Assembly (NCBI GenBank): GCA_024364805.1
Contig: CM044489.1
Location: 151,637,560 to 151,659,103 of the forward strand
DNA from: Euprymna scolopes
Taxonomy: Eukaryota > Mollusca > Cephalopoda > Sepiida > Sepiolidae
DNA: 21,544 bases
Direction: 5' to 3'
The position numbers and the translations under genes were made by a program. Positions 18,816 to 21,544 of this stretch are shown here, in pieces (position 1 is the first letter of the stretch; each line of letters opens with the position of its first letter). Below the pieces are notes generated by a model, which was given only the letters and a program-made list of their open reading frames with translations, was not told the origin of the DNA and did not search any database.

Positions 18816-21186
18816 TAGATATTCATCTCTAAAGCAAAATAAAAAAAAAATAAATAAAAAGTTACTTGGTGAATTTGCTGAATATTTTGAAATAACTTCA
18901 GTAGTTGTGATGAAGGACCATCTTGCAATATTTTTGCCTACTAGTACTAAGGATAATTGGTTCTGTATACGATGACACCAACTTTTAAGTTTGGCAGTAA
19001 TTAGTAGTTAGTGCTGTATTGAAATTTGTAACTCGAACTAAATGATTATTTTTGATGATTCAGATGATATTGCATGGGTCATATCAACATATGTACAGAG
19101 ATGATATTTTAATGTAATACTCATTTCAAGTGATGGTAGTATTTGGAATTTTTTTAATGTTTCTTATAGCAGAAGCCTATATAAAAAAACTGACTACAAA
19201 TGGCTAAGTAGAGAAAGTGTATAAGGATGATTAAAACTGCTTAAGAAATGTGTTTGATAACGGTTTACTATAAAAGTATGTTTACTTGATTCAGATTTGA
19301 AGGTTAAAAATTTTACAATACGTAATTGAAAAAAAAAGAAAAAAAGACTTGATTTCTTTTGTATAAGTTTTGTTGTAATTGTTTTTTTCATTTTTGGCAA
19401 GTTAAAAACTGAACACATTCACCTAAGTTAAAATATATCTTTGACAAAAAGTGTCGATTTTATAGAAAAGACAAACATTTTATTTGAATTTTTTATTGAA
19501 AAATTAGTAAAATCTAAAAATTTCAAGATTGTATGTATTTCTTGTACCTATTGATTTATAGTTGTTTCAGTAATGTTTGATTATTAATTTTTTTTTAATT
19601 AAAAAAATATCTTTTTGCCCTATTATCAAATTGTTTACCCTCTTTTTTATAATGCCAAAATCTGATTTCATTTTATTTCTTTACTTTAAAAAGCTTGATT
19701 TCTAATCTGCCACGAATCATGTTGCTCAGATCCAATGTATTGTTTAAATGAAACTTGTGCTTCTGTGTCATTTTTACACTTTTTTTTTTTGTCAGTGCAA
19801 TGGAATTTTTCCCAATATTTTAGACTAGTTTATTACTTTCATTATGATTTAATTTTTATTTAATACAAGATCACATTACATTTGTAAAGATTTTTCACTT
19901 GAAACCTGCGTTCATAGTTGAAATACTCAAAATACAGCATATTTTCTAATTTCCAACAAACTTTGAGCAGTCAAAATTCAGTGCCTAATTGAACTACTAA
20001 AATAAATTTGGTACAGTTGTGTATATATTTTTTTTTTTTTTTTTAAGATTTTTTTTATAAATATAATAAAAATAAAATTACTAAAAGAATTATCTGGTTG
20101 GATAGAATATCTAATTGATGAAATTGATTGAAATGTCTTTTTGTGTGTAAAGAACATACATTGAGTTTTTTTTTAATACACTGGATAGGCAAAATCAGAT
20201 ATAGATTTGTTAATTACACTGTGATAGCAGTTGAAGTCCAAAAATGTGATGGTTTTTATGTTAGATAACATGAAAAATGAACATCTTGGAATGGAAACTG
20301 AGCCAAAGCAAGATAGCAGATCTTCCTCATCCTAGCTCTAGGTAAAGTAGGAACAAAGACAAAACTCTGAATGCCATTAAAGAGATGAAAACTTAGAAAT
20401 AACACCTGTGACCAATGTCAAATAGCATAGATAGTGCATCTGCGCAATTATAACTTGTCTTTTAGAGAAAGTGAGTTCTGTTTATTATAATATGCAGTTC
20501 ACTGAAAACAATTTCACATGTGGAGGTTGTCAGTCGTCTGGATTGTCATCTTCATCATCGAGGAACTATTGTATAATGTATCCAATAATATAACTTTTTT
20601 GGACTTATTGCTTTCCATCAATGAAATTTAGGGATCAATTACAAAGGATTATTTTTGCTCTGACTTGTTAACAATCGCATCACTTTACTTCTAATGATCT
20701 ATATGCTTTCAATACTTACCAACCACCTGACGGCCCTGTTCATTGAGAAAGGTTTGCCTGATGCTGAACATGTTATCCCCCTCCCTCTTTTGCCTAGGCA
20801 GTAAAATGAATGTTCTGCATGTAACCTTTTCAACAGTAAATAATTTATGTATGCTACTTTAATGCCTTTTCTCCTCCCCTTCTTTCTTGTTTTTATGAAT
20901 GATACAAACTAAAGAATGGTTAAGTCTGAAATTTACTATCTCTCTCCTCCTCCTCTATTTACTGTTTATCTGCAGATTCATTCATAAATATTGCTGTAGA
21001 ATTTTTTTGTTCTTTGCCTTTGTAAATAAATGTACTTCCATTAGTGATGATAATATATTTTTAGTGTTTTCTCTTAGAATAAAGTTCTCAGTATGTTTGA
21101 TTACTTTTTATTTTAATTTATAAAAAGAACAAAATTATATTTTATATTATTATTAGGGCGATGACAAGTGAATATTCTTTTCATTA
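18816..21186. other. AT-rich DNA with weak splice-like signals only
   Basis: Mostly low complexity. Candidate exon-like pieces are a 20265-20333 segment with an acceptor-like TTTTTATGTTAG, and a strong pyrimidine tract plus CAG ending at 20975 with AATAAA at about 21079. Neither gives a protein I recognise (see findings). Confidence 0.35.
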
Positions 21187-21286
21187 TTTTGACTCTCGAG
21201 TATATATCAGTTAATATCTTATATGTTTGATGTGGTTCTCGATTAATTGTGTCTAACCGTGTTGAATATATACTCGAGAGTCAAAA
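21187..21286. repeat. Perfect 21-bp inverted repeat with 58-bp spacer
   Basis: The left arm 21187-21207 (TTTTGACTCTCGAGTATATA then T) is exactly complementary to 21266-21286. The spacer has no obvious feature. Total size 100 bp. It could be a miniature inverted-repeat element or a hairpin RNA source; no clear target duplication is visible. Confidence 0.85.
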
Positions 21287-21500
21287 CAATGTTAGTGAAG
21301 CAGTTAGAATGCTAATCAGTTAGTTACAGGTTCTATTCTGCCCCAAAGTGCCTTTTAGCAAGTGCTTGAAAACTATATGCTGTGAGTCAACTGAAGCCTT
21401 GTGAGTGAAATTGAGCATAACCTGAAAAGGAAGACCGTGCTTATGAAGTATATCCATCATGGAAAACTTATGGGATTGTTTATATTTCCTTTCCAGATTG
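21287..21500 (+). repeat. tRNA-derived SINE of a cephalopod-like family
   Basis: A-box-like TAGTGAAGCAGTTAGAATGC (21292) and B-box-like GGTTCTATTCTGCC (21329) are followed by CAAAGTGCCTTTTAGCAAGT, GAAGCCTTGTGAGTGAAATT and GAAAAGGAAGACCGTGCTTA. From memory, this order of blocks (GTGCCTT..GCAAGTG, GCCTTGTGAGTG, GAAAGAAGCCCGTCG-like) is that of SINEs widespread in cephalopod genomes. The 3' end is not sharp. The minus frame at 21320-21505 is a shadow. Confidence 0.65.
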
Positions 21501-21526
21501 TACATGTTACATAGCTTTTACAATCT

Positions 21527-21544
21527 TTTTTTTTTTTTTTTTTT
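21527..21544. repeat. Poly(T) at the window edge
   Basis: At least 18 T run to the end of the window. It may be the poly(A) of an antisense retroposon lying to the right. Confidence 0.5.

Noticed and set aside
18476-18928. 150-codon minus-strand open frame
   Set aside because: Only its middle is LINE B coding sequence. The rest is LINE B 3' UTR and flanking DNA read through after loss of the stop.
20720-20775. Minus-strand exon-like piece ending in a GTAAGT donor
   Set aside because: From the ATG at 20771 it reads MFSIRQTFLNEQGRQVV and has a good donor (GTTG/GTAAGT), but no family, no second exon and no acceptor I could tie to it. Kept only as a note.

Overview
This is AT-rich eukaryotic (metazoan) DNA without one clear, long, intact host gene. 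It is an intronic or intergenic landscape made of old retroposons, DNA-transposon-like insertions, simple repeats and long homopolymers. The repeat mix suggests a mollusc, most likely a cephalopod: several tRNA-derived SINEs, one with a body I recall from octopus and squid sequence, and 5'-truncated LINEs of the Jockey/CR1 type. That assignment is inference from memory of repeat sequence, not from a search.

Layout. 1-310: antisense endonuclease domain of a LINE running off the left edge. 332-6726: mostly featureless AT-rich DNA with long T runs. It holds two short candidate host exons on + (4108-4203 and 5539-5610) with canonical splice sites and matching phase. 6727-12515: a head-to-tail array of four related units of about 0.5-0.78 kb. 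Unit 2 is split by an antisense LINE (called LINE A here), and LINE A is itself split by a 2,493-bp element with 12-bp terminal inverted repeats and a 7-bp target duplication. That element contains a 370-bp foldback. 13370-13915, 16178-16398 and 18560-18815: three antisense copies of a second LINE (LINE B), all 5'-truncated. The middle one sits inside a sense-strand LINE A copy at 15785-17345. 15191-15655: two tRNA-derived SINEs on opposite strands. 21187-21286: a 21-bp perfect inverted repeat, followed by a third SINE to about 21500.

The order of events in the central region can be read directly: tandem array first, then LINE A, then the TIR element. Nothing here works as an operon or pathway. 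The best new leads are the uncoded TIR element, the tandem units carrying an antisense tRNA-like block, and SINE bodies resembling a hammerhead ribozyme core. I saw no rRNA, intact tRNA, CRISPR array or LTR element.
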